Below, in pieces: positions 14,300 through 22,788 of a stretch of 50,002 nt of DNA. Within the stretch, counting starts at the first letter, position 1. Each line of letters opens with the position of its first letter. The notes under the pieces were generated by a model. It had not been told where the DNA came from. It made no database searches and was given only the letters and a program-made list of their open reading frames with translations. A program made the translations under genes and the position numbers. The DNA comes from UBA1181 sp963654355 (lineage in GTDB: Bacteria > Bacteroidota > Bacteroidia > Bacteroidales > Paludibacteraceae). The stretch is taken from positions 1-50,002 of the forward strand of contig CAVKBM010000009.1 of NCBI GenBank assembly GCA_963654355.1, given 5' to 3'.

Positions 14300-16652
14300 T
14301 ATTCTTTACCTCCTTTTGTAGTAATAACTCCTTCAACCAATTTTGTCTTATATAGGTTTTATTTATTGAGGTGGCTTTCTGAATTGCCGAAATTTGCCCA
14401 ACAAAAACACAATATTTTTTTGCCCTGGTTATCGCCGTATATTCCCACTCTCTGCTTAAAAGCATATATGCACTCATATCAATGCCAACAACAACATAGG
14501 GTGATTGCGAACCTTGAAAACTATGAGCCGTTACTACATATCCTAGCATAATATCTTGCCAATATTCGCGTCTTACTACGATTTTACCTTGTTGTTTAAA
14601 GTCGATCACAATGTAGTCATCTTGTATAGCTGTAACAATTCCCAAATTCCCATTGTAAATTGGTTCCACATTATTACTTTTTATATTTTTACTTTTATTA
14701 TATTCAGCAAGAGTAATTGTATCATAATGATTTTTTCGATTAATAACTCTGTCTCCAAGTTTTATAACGTAATATTCTGTTTTATTCGTCGTTAAATTAA
14801 TAAAGGGAAGTGTTTTATCTGGATTTACAAATTTTTGTATGTCATTATTCAACGACAGACATGACATCGGCCCCCTATTTTTCATTGGAACAACTCCGAC
14901 TATTTCTTGAAAGTCAATCCCCCAATCTAATAAAGTCTTATATTCTCTAAGAAATTTTGAACGGGATTCTTCTATGTTTTTGTATGTAACAATTTTTAAA
15001 TCTTGTAATTCACCGCGAATTTCTGAAATTGGTTCTTTTTTTATTATTTGTATCCCGTTAGAAATTTTAATCGAATCTGTTACTATAGCAGATTTTTGCG
15101 ATTGTCTATGTATTTTAGTCAAACGGTAGCAAGGAACAATCCCAGTTTCTATCAAATCCTTAAAAGCACAGCCTACGGATAAGGATGGCAATTGCGCGAT
15201 ATCGCCCAACATTATAATTTTACAGCCATTTGGTATAGCTTGTAACAAATTATGCAGTAATTCATTGTCATTCATCGACATTTCGTCTATAATCACGACA
15301 TCTTTTGTAATGGGGTTTTCTTTATCATGACTAAATCCAGTTTTCGGATTATAACCCAAGAGTCGATGGATTGTCTTCCCTTCAATATTTGTAATTTCAG
15401 AGAGGTTTGAAGCCGCCCTCCCCGACAACGCTGTTTGTGCAACAAATAAACCATTAGCGAGACAAAATCGAGTGATAGGTTGAACCGAAGCGCTCTTACC
15501 ACTTCCTGCCTTTGCTGTTATTATTGTAATATTGTTTCCCAAACAACCGTAAATTGCTGCTTTTTGTTCGTCAGTGTATTCCCAACCATTTTCTTGCTCG
15601 CACTCTTTTATCGCGTCCTCGATTGTAAAACGGTATTTCTTTAAATCTTTTTTCGGTGCGTTGAGTATTCTGAAAACCTCTTCGGTGATATTTTCTTCGA
15701 GTTCTCGATAGTGTTTTAGCCCAATTCTTTTCTGTCCTTCGTCATAATATAAGAATACAGTCTCATCCGATTCAATTCTGCCTGACCATTCCCTAAGCCA
15801 TTGTGCGAAAACCTCTTTTTTAAGCGACGGGACAAATTCTACAACGCCTCGTAAAAGGTCGCGAAGATAAATCCACGAATTCCCGTCTGTTTCGGCTTGC
15901 TCGGTCAGAAAATGGATTACATAAGCTCGAATTCGGAACTTCGCATCTTTCGCCATTCCGCCTTTAAGTGCGAGCGAATCGCATTTTTTAAAGCCATAAC
16001 CGTCAATAGACATCAGTTCATACGGGTTTTCTCGAAGCTTGGCAATAATCGTGTCAGTTGAGTGGAATTTTTCTTGAAGTTTTGTTACTGCTGCATCGGT
16101 TAAGCCAAACTCCTCTCGAAGAACCAAAAACGCATTTATATCGGTTTTACTATGATTATAGATTTCGATAATTTTCTGCGCGGTTTTGTTTCCAATTCCC
16201 TTTACGGTCGAGAGCAAGAATAAATCTCCGCTATCAATTGCTTCAAACGGGTCAATGAGTTCTTCGTATAAGATGTCGATTTGGTGCTCGGTCAAAATGC
16301 TTTCGAGGAAAAGTTTCTGCTCTTCGAACTTTGTTAAACGAACTCGTTGCGTCATAAACAAAACGTTGAAACCGACCTTGTACGGGCTTTTTGCGTCTGC
16401 GACCATTTCAACCTCGAAGTAATACGTTTTCTCGGTGTCAATCGGCGGAAGCGCCCCTTTGAACACGACCGTCGGGAACCAACCGTTTTTACTAAATCCC
16501 GCTGGAAACATCCCCTGTAGGGTTTGCCCCACGTTCACTTCGAGAAGCCCCCAACTTCCTGGGGTGAATTCCGAGATTGGGACTTTCGGGTAAATTAAGC
16601 GGGTTGGAACGCAATAACCCGCGATTTTGTTTTGATTTTCTTGGTTCTCCAT
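14280..16652 (-). CDS. RecD2-like DNA helicase
   Basis: A 790-residue superfamily 1B helicase. The N-terminal half has helix-hairpin-helix segments (VKGIGNKTAQK near 150-160; SIDGYGFKKC near 215-224), as in RecD2. The motor has Walker A AKAGSGKS (380-387), Walker B VVIIDEMSM, GDIAQLPS, and the C-terminal VTAHSFQGSQ and YTAITRAK motifs. It would unwind DNA 5' to 3' in recombination, repair or replication restart. The start has only a weak ribosome site and lies seven bases after the RNA ligase stop, so coupling is likely. Confidence 0.92.
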   Translation of the reverse strand: MENQENQNKIAGYCVPTRLIYPKVPISEFTPGSWGLLEVNVGQTLQGMFPAGFSKNGWFPTVVFKGALPPIDTEKTYYFEVEMVADAKSPYKVGFNVLFMTQRVRLTKFEEQKLFLESILTEHQIDILYEELIDPFEAIDSGDLFLLSTVKGIGNKTAQKIIEIYNHSKTDINAFLVLREEFGLTDAAVTKLQEKFHSTDTIIAKLRENPYELMSIDGYGFKKCDSLALKGGMAKDAKFRIRAYVIHFLTEQAETDGNSWIYLRDLLRGVVEFVPSLKKEVFAQWLREWSGRIESDETVFLYYDEGQKRIGLKHYRELEENITEEVFRILNAPKKDLKKYRFTIEDAIKECEQENGWEYTDEQKAAIYGCLGNNITIITAKAGSGKSASVQPITRFCLANGLFVAQTALSGRAASNLSEITNIEGKTIHRLLGYNPKTGFSHDKENPITKDVVIIDEMSMNDNELLHNLLQAIPNGCKIIMLGDIAQLPSLSVGCAFKDLIETGIVPCYRLTKIHRQSQKSAIVTDSIKISNGIQIIKKEPISEIRGELQDLKIVTYKNIEESRSKFLREYKTLLDWGIDFQEIVGVVPMKNRGPMSCLSLNNDIQKFVNPDKTLPFINLTTNKTEYYVIKLGDRVINRKNHYDTITLAEYNKSKNIKSNNVEPIYNGNLGIVTAIQDDYIVIDFKQQGKIVVRREYWQDIMLGYVVTAHSFQGSQSPYVVVGIDMSAYMLLSREWEYTAITRAKKYCVFVGQISAIQKATSINKTYIRQNWLKELLLQKEVKNNARRFL

Positions 16653-16659
16653 TTTAATT

Positions 16660-17892
16660 TTACCCGTGATATTTTTCTAAGAATTTATTGGAAACGGCTT
16701 TGAAACTCAATTTACCGTCGCGGCTTCTGAATACGAGACCTTCTCTCATTCCACCGTCAATTTCCGACGCGTCGTCTGCGTATTCGAGCAACATTTCGCA
16801 CGTTGTCGGTAAAACGAAGTCTTCGCATACGATTGGCACATATTCGAGTTTGTTTCCCGTTTGTAATTCTTTGTTTATTTGGTCGACAAAATCGTGCATT
16901 TCAATCGGGTTAAGTCTAATCGGCTCTAGTCCCTTCGTTTTGAAAATGATATTGAAGATTGCAAGTCTATGTTCGTTACAATACTTTCTCTTTTGTATTG
17001 TCCCGCCGTATGTTTCGCCCTGAATTGTTACGAATTCATATTCGAGGTGTTTATCCAAAATGTGGTTTAAAACCGCGTTGATGTCGTATTTTTCAAACAT
17101 TTCGACATAAACATTCCCATCGGTGTCCTTATAATAATTCTTCTCGTTTGCCTGCGGCGTGTCAAATACGACGTTTCGAGAACATATAATCGCGTGTCTT
17201 TTTCTTTTCTTTGCCTGAAGCATCGTAAAAGTCGTTGAAGTTCCGTCGATTTTTTCCGTCGAAATCCAGTGCGTTTCGTTGAGCGGTTCTCTGAAAAGTT
17301 GAGGAAGGTTTTGGCACCTGTCTTCGTCGGTTTTCTTTACCCAACACGGCCAATTTGTTTTCTTCTTCTTTTGGACCCTTTTTATTTGTTTTTCGAACAA
17401 TTTTCTACGAAGTTCGCAAATGAATTTGAAGCGCGATAAGAATTTATGTCTCTTCTTCCAAACGTCCATTCTCTTTGCAACCTTCGTCTCAATCAGGTCT
17501 TTGCTGCTCGCTTTACGCGCGTTATCCTCCGCTTCGTAATAAGTAACGCCGAGTTCTTTTGTTAAGAAATCTCCTTCTTTAACGTTTTTTAATCCGAGCT
17601 CGTCGGGGCGCATTAAAAGTCCTTGCGACAAAACAGAACCCTTAATAAAGCATTGCGTTTTGACTTTGTATTTGTATTTTGCCATAAAATCAAACGCGGG
17701 GTTAGTCATCGGCAATAATGAATCGATTTCGAAATAAATCGCCAAATCGCCGACTTTGTAATCGCCTTTTTTAACCATTATGTGCCAGCCGTTTATGTGC
17801 GCTAATTCGACTTTATCCGCGCCCTCTATCGGCGTAATATCTGTAACCCTTACGGCATAACATAATTCTCTTTCGTTTTGATTGTTTAACAT
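16660..17892 (-). CDS. RNA ligase, Rnl5/DRB0094-like
   Basis: A 410-residue ATP-dependent ligase. Residues about 10-130 form an N-terminal OB-like domain typical of the Deinococcus DRB0094 group. The nucleotidyltransferase core has motif I STEKIDGTST (Lys 214 takes AMP), motif IIIa QGETYGGTIQ, motif IV EGLVFRS and motif V SFKAVSNKFL. It seals 3'-OH/5'-phosphate breaks in RNA. GGAGG is nine bases before ATG 17892. It directly follows a polynucleotide kinase, making an RNA repair pair likely to mend tRNAs cut by host anticodon nucleases (known for T4; inferred here). Confidence 0.9.
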   Translation of the reverse strand: MLNNQNERELCYAVRVTDITPIEGADKVELAHINGWHIMVKKGDYKVGDLAIYFEIDSLLPMTNPAFDFMAKYKYKVKTQCFIKGSVLSQGLLMRPDELGLKNVKEGDFLTKELGVTYYEAEDNARKASSKDLIETKVAKRMDVWKKRHKFLSRFKFICELRRKLFEKQIKRVQKKKKTNWPCWVKKTDEDRCQNLPQLFREPLNETHWISTEKIDGTSTTFTMLQAKKRKRHAIICSRNVVFDTPQANEKNYYKDTDGNVYVEMFEKYDINAVLNHILDKHLEYEFVTIQGETYGGTIQKRKYCNEHRLAIFNIIFKTKGLEPIRLNPIEMHDFVDQINKELQTGNKLEYVPIVCEDFVLPTTCEMLLEYADDASEIDGGMREGLVFRSRDGKLSFKAVSNKFLEKYHG

Positions 17893-17893
17893 T

Positions 17894-18796
17894 TTAAGCA
17901 CCCTCCTTGTCGCATTCATTAAATATTGCGAGTAAATGTTTTATGTGTTCATTAAACGAATTATACTTCTTTTGATTATTCCAAATAATCATATGGTTGT
18001 TGATGAGCCACGCGATAAAAAGGTCATTATACATATTTTCTCTTTCTTCGTAACCCGCCTCTTCTACGTGTGAAACCATATATAAATAAGCGCCCACGTT
18101 TTCGTGGTTGTAATAATGCGCGTTTTCTCCAAACCTTCCTTTCTTGTCATAAAAGGTTTTTGTGTACGGTTTTCCGATATCGTGGTATTTTGCCACCTCG
18201 AGAAGAATGTCTCGGTCGCCTTGCTCGATGTCGGGTCTTAAAGCGACCGCCTGCTCAACCCTTGCGATATGGCCTCTAATCGTGTCGGTTTTGTGATATT
18301 TCGGGCAATCGTGCATTACATCGAGGTTGACTTTCAGCGGAGCGTCGCCAAATGGTTTTGTGACAAAAATTATATCCCAACCCTCATCAAACCACGGCAC
18401 CTCGAATTGCTCTAATTGCCGCATAATTACGCGCTCTGAAACATGTCTTTCTCTTTTTGAATCGTTTTCCACGCATTTTTCGAGAGGCGTGATAATGCAA
18501 TGACAGATTTTATAAACATCTCTAGGTAATTGCGACAATAACGCTTTGCGACGCTTAGAGCTAAGATTTGTTGCGTCATAAACAACGTTTTTACCCTCTT
18601 TTAACGCTCGTAACGTTCTTATGCACATTTGCTCGAATATAAAAGCAGGGTTATCCTGGATGCTTTCGTCGCCGTAATATTCTTTACGAAGCGCATCGCT
18701 CGATAAAACAATTGTACCCGCGTCCTCGGCATAGTCGTTCGCCCAATACGATTTCCCACTACCTGATAAACCCATTACTAAAATGAAGTTTCCCAT
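17894..18796 (-). CDS. Polynucleotide kinase fused to HD phosphohydrolase
   Basis: A 300-residue two-domain protein. Residues 1-150 are a P-loop kinase (GLSGSGKS at 9-16; VVYDATNLSS; the lid RERHVSERV), which phosphorylates 5'-OH ends. Residues about 170-290 are an HD domain (EVAKYHDIGKP, His-Asp at 205-206, and HYYNHE), which would remove 2',3'-cyclic or 3' phosphates. Together they heal both ends of broken RNA before the ligase next door acts. GGAGG precedes the ATG; promoter 18818 is just upstream. Confidence 0.9.
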   Translation of the reverse strand: MGNFILVMGLSGSGKSYWANDYAEDAGTIVLSSDALRKEYYGDESIQDNPAFIFEQMCIRTLRALKEGKNVVYDATNLSSKRRKALLSQLPRDVYKICHCIITPLEKCVENDSKRERHVSERVIMRQLEQFEVPWFDEGWDIIFVTKPFGDAPLKVNLDVMHDCPKYHKTDTIRGHIARVEQAVALRPDIEQGDRDILLEVAKYHDIGKPYTKTFYDKKGRFGENAHYYNHENVGAYLYMVSHVEEAGYEERENMYNDLFIAWLINNHMIIWNNQKKYNSFNEHIKHLLAIFNECDKEGA

Positions 18797-18817
18797 AATT
18801 ACCTCCTATGTGCATTT

Positions 18818-18846
18818 ATTATAGCACAAAAAGAAAGCCACGTCAA
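18818..18846 (-). promoter_or_regulatory. Sigma-A promoter inside a terminator
   Basis: TTGACG, 17 bp, TATAAT with TGC before the -10 box; reads into the RNA repair operon. The -35 box is part of the terminator stem-loop of the tRNA cluster. Confidence 0.88.
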
Positions 18847-18864
18847 GTAAATTAACGTGGCTTC
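18828..18864 (-). terminator. Rho-independent terminator overlapping promoter
   Basis: Stem AGCCACGT / ACGTGGCT (18836-18843 with 18855-18862), extended by an A-U and a G-U pair, then TTTCTTTTTG on the minus strand. It ends transcripts of the tRNA cluster. Confidence 0.85.
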
Positions 18865-18935
18865 TAAAAATATTTTGGAAATAATCGCCAAATTATTTCC
18901 AATCGACTGAATGATATTGACATTCAAGATCTCAC

Positions 18936-19025
18936 TGGAGCTTGGTGTCGGCTCTGCCCCGACGTGAGTTTTGACGCTCGACGGATTACAAATCCGTTCC
19001 ATTTAACTGACTCTGGCAACCAAGC
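18936..19025 (-). tRNA. Unusual class II tRNA, anticodon UGU
   Basis: A 90-nt cloverleaf: acceptor GCTTGGT / ACCAAGC (7 perfect pairs), then TCCA encoded at the 3' end; D-stem CCA/TGG; anticodon arm ACGGA-TTTGTAA-TCCGT (UGU, threonine by code); a 17-nt variable arm with GAG/CTC; T-stem GTCGG/CCGAC. Two things are odd. A long variable arm belongs to Ser, Leu or Tyr tRNAs, not Thr. The T-loop is GGCAGAG instead of TTCGANT, and the D-loop lacks GG. It may be functional with an altered elbow, or decayed. Confidence 0.5.
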
Positions 19026-19092
19026 ACGTGCCGTTAACCATTATAATTAGCGTTCCTTCTAATCAGAGGTTGGACTTGAACCGACACGGCGA

Positions 19093-19169
19093 TGGTCGGG
19101 GCAGGAGGATTCAAACCCCCGACCTTTCGGTCCCAAACCGAACGCGCTATCAAACTACGCTATGCCCCG
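19093..19169 (-). tRNA. tRNA-Pro (UGG) with encoded CCA
   Basis: Complete cloverleaf on the minus strand: acceptor CGGGGCA / TGCCCCG, U8-A9, D-stem GCGT/GCGC, anticodon arm TTCGG-TTTGGGA-CCGAA (anticodon UGG), T-arm GGGGG-TTTGAAT-CCTCC (one G-U), discriminator A then CCA. Probably supplements host proline decoding during infection. Confidence 0.92.
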
Positions 19170-19219
19170 TGGTGAAATGGTTTCTTCTATCGAGTACGCA
19201 GGTAAAACCCGTCCACTTC
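19170..19219 (-). ncRNA. tRNA-like CCA-ended hairpin
   Basis: Directly abutting the first base of tRNA-Pro is a 50-nt element with a 7-bp acceptor-like stem GAAGTGG / CCATTTC (one G-U) followed by ACCA. The interior is too short for normal D and T arms. It could be a deleted tRNA kept for processing, or chance. Confidence 0.3.
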
Positions 19220-19269
19220 GTCGTATTTGTGCTATAGTCACAAAATTCTCTATCCGCCTGTATTAAGTT

Positions 19270-19452
19270 TCAGCTTATTGGCGCTGCACCCTTATCTATA
19301 ATCCGCTGTGCAATTATAGAGTTTTGAAGGTATAGCTCATCAACCTTCCTACCGACTTTGGGCTTTCTCGGCTTCGGATTGTCTCTTTCTACAACCAGGT
19401 CACCACTATAAGAGCTCTTATGTGGAACATTTCTATAAAGGGGGGTAGTCAC
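19270..19452 (-). CDS. Possible small protein, 60 aa
   Basis: An open frame from GTG (MTTPLYRNVPHKSSYSGD) through a Lys/Arg/Pro-rich middle (NPKPRKPKVGRK) to NSIIAQRIIDKGAAPIS. Composition is protein-like, but no ribosome site precedes the GTG, and it lies in the RNA cluster. Unsure whether it is translated. Confidence 0.35.
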   Translation of the reverse strand: MTTPLYRNVPHKSSYSGDLVVERDNPKPRKPKVGRKVDELYLQNSIIAQRIIDKGAAPIS

Positions 19453-19583
19453 GACTTAACGCACCGCTACAATTTAAACCCCTAACCAACTTCTTCCTAC
19501 GTAGATACTGCCGTATCATGGCGATGTTATATGTACACTCACACCAATTTGTCTCTTACACTTTCAGGTAACATCTTTTCTCC
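19453..19583 (-). other. Leader between membrane peptide and RNA cluster
   Basis: AAGGAG precedes an 11-codon frame (MLPESVRDKLV, 19539-19574). After it come self-complementary segments (GCC/GGC near 19520 and GGGGT/ACCCC around 19445-19490) with no recognised RNA. I cannot tell whether it holds degenerate tRNA or a structured leader. Confidence 0.25.
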
Positions 19584-19718
19584 TTATTTGTGAAAAATCG
19601 CGTCTCTTATTTTTATGCACACTTCTTGAAATGTGTCGCCCGTCCTTTTCATATGAACAACAATTCCAAAAATACAACCCATTGTTAAAAAGAAATCTGC
19701 AATAATCAAACTCTGCAT
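19584..19718 (-). CDS. Single-span membrane peptide, 44 aa
   Basis: First gene after promoter 19745. GGAGG lies eight bases before the ATG. It starts MQSLIIADFFLTMGCIFGIV, a likely membrane helix, and continues with a charged tail. Too short for most length filters; function unknown. Confidence 0.65.
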   Translation of the reverse strand: MQSLIIADFFLTMGCIFGIVVHMKRTGDTFQEVCIKIRDAIFHK

Positions 19719-19744
19719 TTTCCTTACCTCCATCTTACGCACTT

Positions 19745-19773
19745 ATTATAACACATCTAATTTTATTTGTCAA
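19745..19773 (-). promoter_or_regulatory. Sigma-A promoter
   Basis: TTGACA, 17 bp, TATAAT with TGT before the -10 box; reads through the 44-aa gene and the tRNA cluster to the terminator at 18828. Confidence 0.9.
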
Positions 19774-19802
19774 GCGTTTTTATATGGTTTTTTCAAAATT
19801 TT

Positions 19803-21374
19803 TTATCCGTTAATTATCTTTCTAACAGGTCGGCATTTTGCAGTTTCATAAAACGAGCAGTGGTCTCCGTCATATCTCAACAAATACGCTACGCCCGTAT
19901 CGCCACTATCGGGTCCCGAACGCGACTTATCTATAAAGAGAACTCTCCAAACTTTGCTTGGGTCGGCATCATACGGTTCCTCTATCCACTCGCCCTGCTC
20001 GTTTTTCTTCGAACGGAACGGACGGCAATAGATATCCGAGCCGTTGATTAATTCCAAATCTCCTCCAAGTTTTCTGAGCAAAATCAGGTTAGAACATACT
20101 TCTTTGATGCCTTTCGAAGTGCCCAAACAACTCGAATCGAGCCACAAACGTTTCAGGTCGTTATTAGTCAACTGAACAGTTGCAAGCCCGATTATTTCAT
20201 ACTTCTTCGTCAAACCTTCGAGTTCGCCGATATTGTTTTTCATTACTTGCCATAACGCACCATTTATATCCGCGTTGTCATCGAGCTTAAAAGTATCGAC
20301 GATGAAAGCGTCGAAGCCCGAACGGAGAACTGAGTTTTTAATGATTTGAGAACTTAACTTCGAGTTCGCCGACGATAATCCGACTACACGCAATTTATCT
20401 GCAAATTTTTCTTTCCAGATTTTTTGCGCCTTTTCAATAACCCCTTTCTCTTCGTCATTATAAATTCCCGCTTCGAGTTTTTTCTTTGGTAATTTCTGAT
20501 ATCCCATATAACGAGAAATAAACCAGCTGAAAATCATCAAATAAAGTTTATTCTTCATAATTTCGTTTTCAAGTACGAGAACCTTCTTACCCTGCGAAAT
20601 GAGCGACATAATTATTCCAACCATATAAGTTGTCTTACCAACGCCGCTGAATCCGCCGAAAAGACTTAACGTGCCAGGAGCAAGCCCAAGTATGTTCCCG
20701 CTTAAAAACGGTGCGACACTTATTTTATCTCCGTTAATGTCATCGCCTGCATCGGCAAACGGAACGCCACTATCTACATTGTTTTGCAAATCCGAAATAA
20801 ACTTTTCGCCGAAGTCGACGTATTCATCATAAATGATTTGGTTGTTGTTTACTTTGCTTAACCCACTAATTTTCGCGTCATACCAATCGAGAACTTCAGT
20901 CGATGTGAAATTCTTGAATAACTTGAATGGGGAAATTCGCTTACCATTATCGAGAGTTACTTCGTCAAAAACGTTGAAGCCATCACGATAAAGTTTAATC
21001 AAGATGTTGCTCTTTGTCAAATCATCGAGAATCGCATCGGCATTTTCCGCATTTACCACATCAAGCAAATGTTGAATTGTCTTATACCCACCAAGAGCAG
21101 AAATTCTGTCTTTAATTTCCTGCGAACATTTCGACATAATGGTTACTTCATCAAGATAGTTATATCCCAAATCACGAAGTGATTTTCCTACGCAAAAAAG
21201 AAATCTGCCGTCTTTCGTCAAAAAATCTTCGGATTTGTAATTGATATCGTTATAATTAGTCAAATCTTGCAAAAAGATTGAAACGGCATTCCCTTCGATT
21301 GTCATACGATCTTCGAGAAGCCTTTCGTCTATCTTGTCACATACTCCCGCGATAAAAGCCTCTTTGTTAATCAT
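19803..21374 (-). CDS. dnaB: Replicative DNA helicase, DnaB-like
   Basis: A 523-residue hexameric helicase. The N-terminal part (to about 130) is helical like the DnaB N-domain. The RecA-like motor has Walker A FGGFSGVGKTT (239-249), an Asp Walker B in FDAFIVDTF, sensor GLATVQLTNND, and the C-terminal KSRSGPDSG loop (usual form KxRxGPxG). It opens the fork and should work with the primase (46663-47688) and polymerase (37882-41100). The start overlaps the preceding zinc-protein gene by eight bases, with GGAGG inside it. Confidence 0.9.
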   Translation of the reverse strand: MINKEAFIAGVCDKIDERLLEDRMTIEGNAVSIFLQDLTNYNDINYKSEDFLTKDGRFLFCVGKSLRDLGYNYLDEVTIMSKCSQEIKDRISALGGYKTIQHLLDVVNAENADAILDDLTKSNILIKLYRDGFNVFDEVTLDNGKRISPFKLFKNFTSTEVLDWYDAKISGLSKVNNNQIIYDEYVDFGEKFISDLQNNVDSGVPFADAGDDINGDKISVAPFLSGNILGLAPGTLSLFGGFSGVGKTTYMVGIIMSLISQGKKVLVLENEIMKNKLYLMIFSWFISRYMGYQKLPKKKLEAGIYNDEEKGVIEKAQKIWKEKFADKLRVVGLSSANSKLSSQIIKNSVLRSGFDAFIVDTFKLDDNADINGALWQVMKNNIGELEGLTKKYEIIGLATVQLTNNDLKRLWLDSSCLGTSKGIKEVCSNLILLRKLGGDLELINGSDIYCRPFRSKKNEQGEWIEEPYDADPSKVWRVLFIDKSRSGPDSGDTGVAYLLRYDGDHCSFYETAKCRPVRKIING

Positions 21375-21900
21375 TTACTTCGTCCTCCAAGTCATCCAAT
21401 GCCCGTCTCTTTTTTAAGTGATTAGTGTTCGGTTTTATGTTGTAAAAATTCAAGTCAATCCCCGTTTTTTGCACGACTGGCACCATTCGTTTCGCCTTCC
21501 AATCCTTTTCTAATATTTCTCGTTTAATTATCCCGCTTATATATCGAAACACAAAATAAGATTGCGAAAACGGTCCATCTCTTTCAATTTTCTTTTCGAT
21601 TGTTTTTTTTAGTTTCTCACGGTTCTCTTTTATAAATTGATAAATCGTTTCGACATCAATCGCTTTGAGATTTTCTTTGAGCTCTTTTTTAACCACACTA
21701 TAAGGCGGTTCGCCATAACCCGTGCAATACTGATAACACTCCGCTATCGTTTCGAGTGTTTCCTTTGCGTAGTCTTTGCGGGCTTTGTCGACGTTGAATT
21801 CTTCTTCTGAACAGAAGTATTTATTCACACCTCCAACCACGACTTTATATGCAGTTGTACGGTTAATTGATTTACCGCAAATCTGACATTTTACTTGCAT
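21367..21900 (-). CDS. Zinc-finger protein, possible helicase loader
   Basis: A 177-residue protein. It starts MQVKCQICGKSINRTTAY and has KYFCSEEEF later, a C-x2-C...C treble-clef-like pattern; the rest is helical and basic. ATG 21900 has GGAG eight bases upstream. Its overlap with the DnaB gene makes a helicase loader or replisome adaptor plausible, but no known loader family (DnaC, DnaI, gp59) is recognised; this is inference from position. Confidence 0.6.
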   Translation of the reverse strand: MQVKCQICGKSINRTTAYKVVVGGVNKYFCSEEEFNVDKARKDYAKETLETIAECYQYCTGYGEPPYSVVKKELKENLKAIDVETIYQFIKENREKLKKTIEKKIERDGPFSQSYFVFRYISGIIKREILEKDWKAKRMVPVVQKTGIDLNFYNIKPNTNHLKKRRALDDLEDEVND

Positions 21901-22412
21901 TCCAGCTTCTCCATTATGATTTGTTTGGGAAGAAAATTCCAACAATAATACGCACTGCTAAATGTAATCTTGTTTTGAACTTCGCCGTTATTAAGGAATT
22001 TTATCCGCTTATCAAACATCAACAACTGCAAATCCTTATCCATAAACAATTGCTTTGGAGCAGAATCATTTAACCATGTGAGAGACATCAACAACGCAAA
22101 CGGCTTTCCAAAACTCAATGCACGTTCGAAAATCCAACGTTTGTTCGAAAAGGGTGGATTGCTAATTATGCAATCCCAATGCTCGCTTGGTTCAAAGGCA
22201 TAAAAATCGTGTCCTTTGGAAATATGTGATGCGATTACTTTATTTCCGTTCGCTCGTATGAGTTTAACGTACTCGCTTTCCTCTGTGTCAAACGGGCACC
22301 AAATAACCCAGTCTTTGGGAATGTATTTGAGGATTGGACGAACTCCGTATGCGGGGGTATAACATTCATCGTTAGCTCCCGCACTGTATAAAACTTTTTG
22401 GCTGTCTATCAT
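21891..22412 (-). CDS. Methyltransferase-fold protein with NPPF
   Basis: A 173-residue protein with CIISNPPFSNK (motif IV of amino-methyltransferases) and 'DECYTPAYGVRPILKYIPKDW' at the start, a layout found in phage Dam-like proteins. The usual SAM-binding FxGxG is replaced by WCPFDTEESEYV, which keeps an acidic residue for the cofactor. It may methylate adenine in DNA. A diverged paralogue lies at 29694-30248 with NLPF in place of NPPF. Confidence 0.7.
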   Translation of the reverse strand: MIDSQKVLYSAGANDECYTPAYGVRPILKYIPKDWVIWCPFDTEESEYVKLIRANGNKVIASHISKGHDFYAFEPSEHWDCIISNPPFSNKRWIFERALSFGKPFALLMSLTWLNDSAPKQLFMDKDLQLLMFDKRIKFLNNGEVQNKITFSSAYYCWNFLPKQIIMEKLECK

Positions 22413-22416
22413 ATAA

Positions 22417-22602
22417 TCATCCTTTTATATCATCAAAAAATTCTTCGTCGAGAACCTCTTTCACGATTTCATCAATTCTGTCCGCCATAATCGAAGGAAG
22501 AATTTCGTCAAATTGGATATAAAATTCATTCTTGATTCTTTCCGCCAACTTTTCCGCGAGTTCCTTTTTCTCTTTTCTTATCTGTATACTTTTTTCGTTC
22601 AC
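22417..22602 (-). CDS. Small helical protein, 61 aa
   Basis: First gene after promoter 22630. GTG start with GGAGG nine bases upstream. Lys/Glu-rich N-terminal helix, then a second helix with acidic end (EEFFDDIKG). No family recognised. Confidence 0.6.
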   Translation of the reverse strand: MNEKSIQIRKEKKELAEKLAERIKNEFYIQFDEILPSIMADRIDEIVKEVLDEEFFDDIKG

Positions 22603-22629
22603 GACATTTTACCTCCGATTTACGTGTTC

Positions 22630-22658
22630 GTTATAACATAATTAAATCAATTTGTCAA
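22630..22658 (-). promoter_or_regulatory. Sigma-A promoter
   Basis: TTGACA, 17 bp, TATAAC with TGT before the -10 box; reads into the operon ending with DnaB. Confidence 0.85.
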
Positions 22659-22676
22659 GCATTTGGGCGAGAAAAA

Positions 22677-22782
22677 GCGCAGAAATTTTACTGTGAACCA
22701 CCCAGCCCAGGGCTCGGCTTCCTGCTTCTATGATTTCGTAACCTCTATCTCCACAGGCGTAAATTCCCGTCGTTCCAACAGT
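22677..22782 (-). ncRNA. TnpB omegaRNA with guide
   Basis: Directly after tnpB on the minus strand is the typical 3' scaffold of IS605-type guide RNAs: GACGGGAATTTACGCCTGTG, then GAAGCAGGAAGCC, an AGCCC/GGGCT stem, and the end GGTGGTTCAC at 22693. The guide would be the next 16 or so bases (22692-22677, AGTAAAATTTCTGCGC). A promoter (22789-22817) inside the last codons of tnpB could make it independently of tnpB. Confidence 0.8.
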
Positions 22783-22788
22783 ATTTTT

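Noticed and set aside
19067..19092. A third tRNA from the GGTTCAAGTCC T-arm-like segment below tRNA-Pro
   Set aside because: Only a T-arm with one mismatch is visible; no acceptor partner or anticodon arm fits between it and tRNA-Pro.
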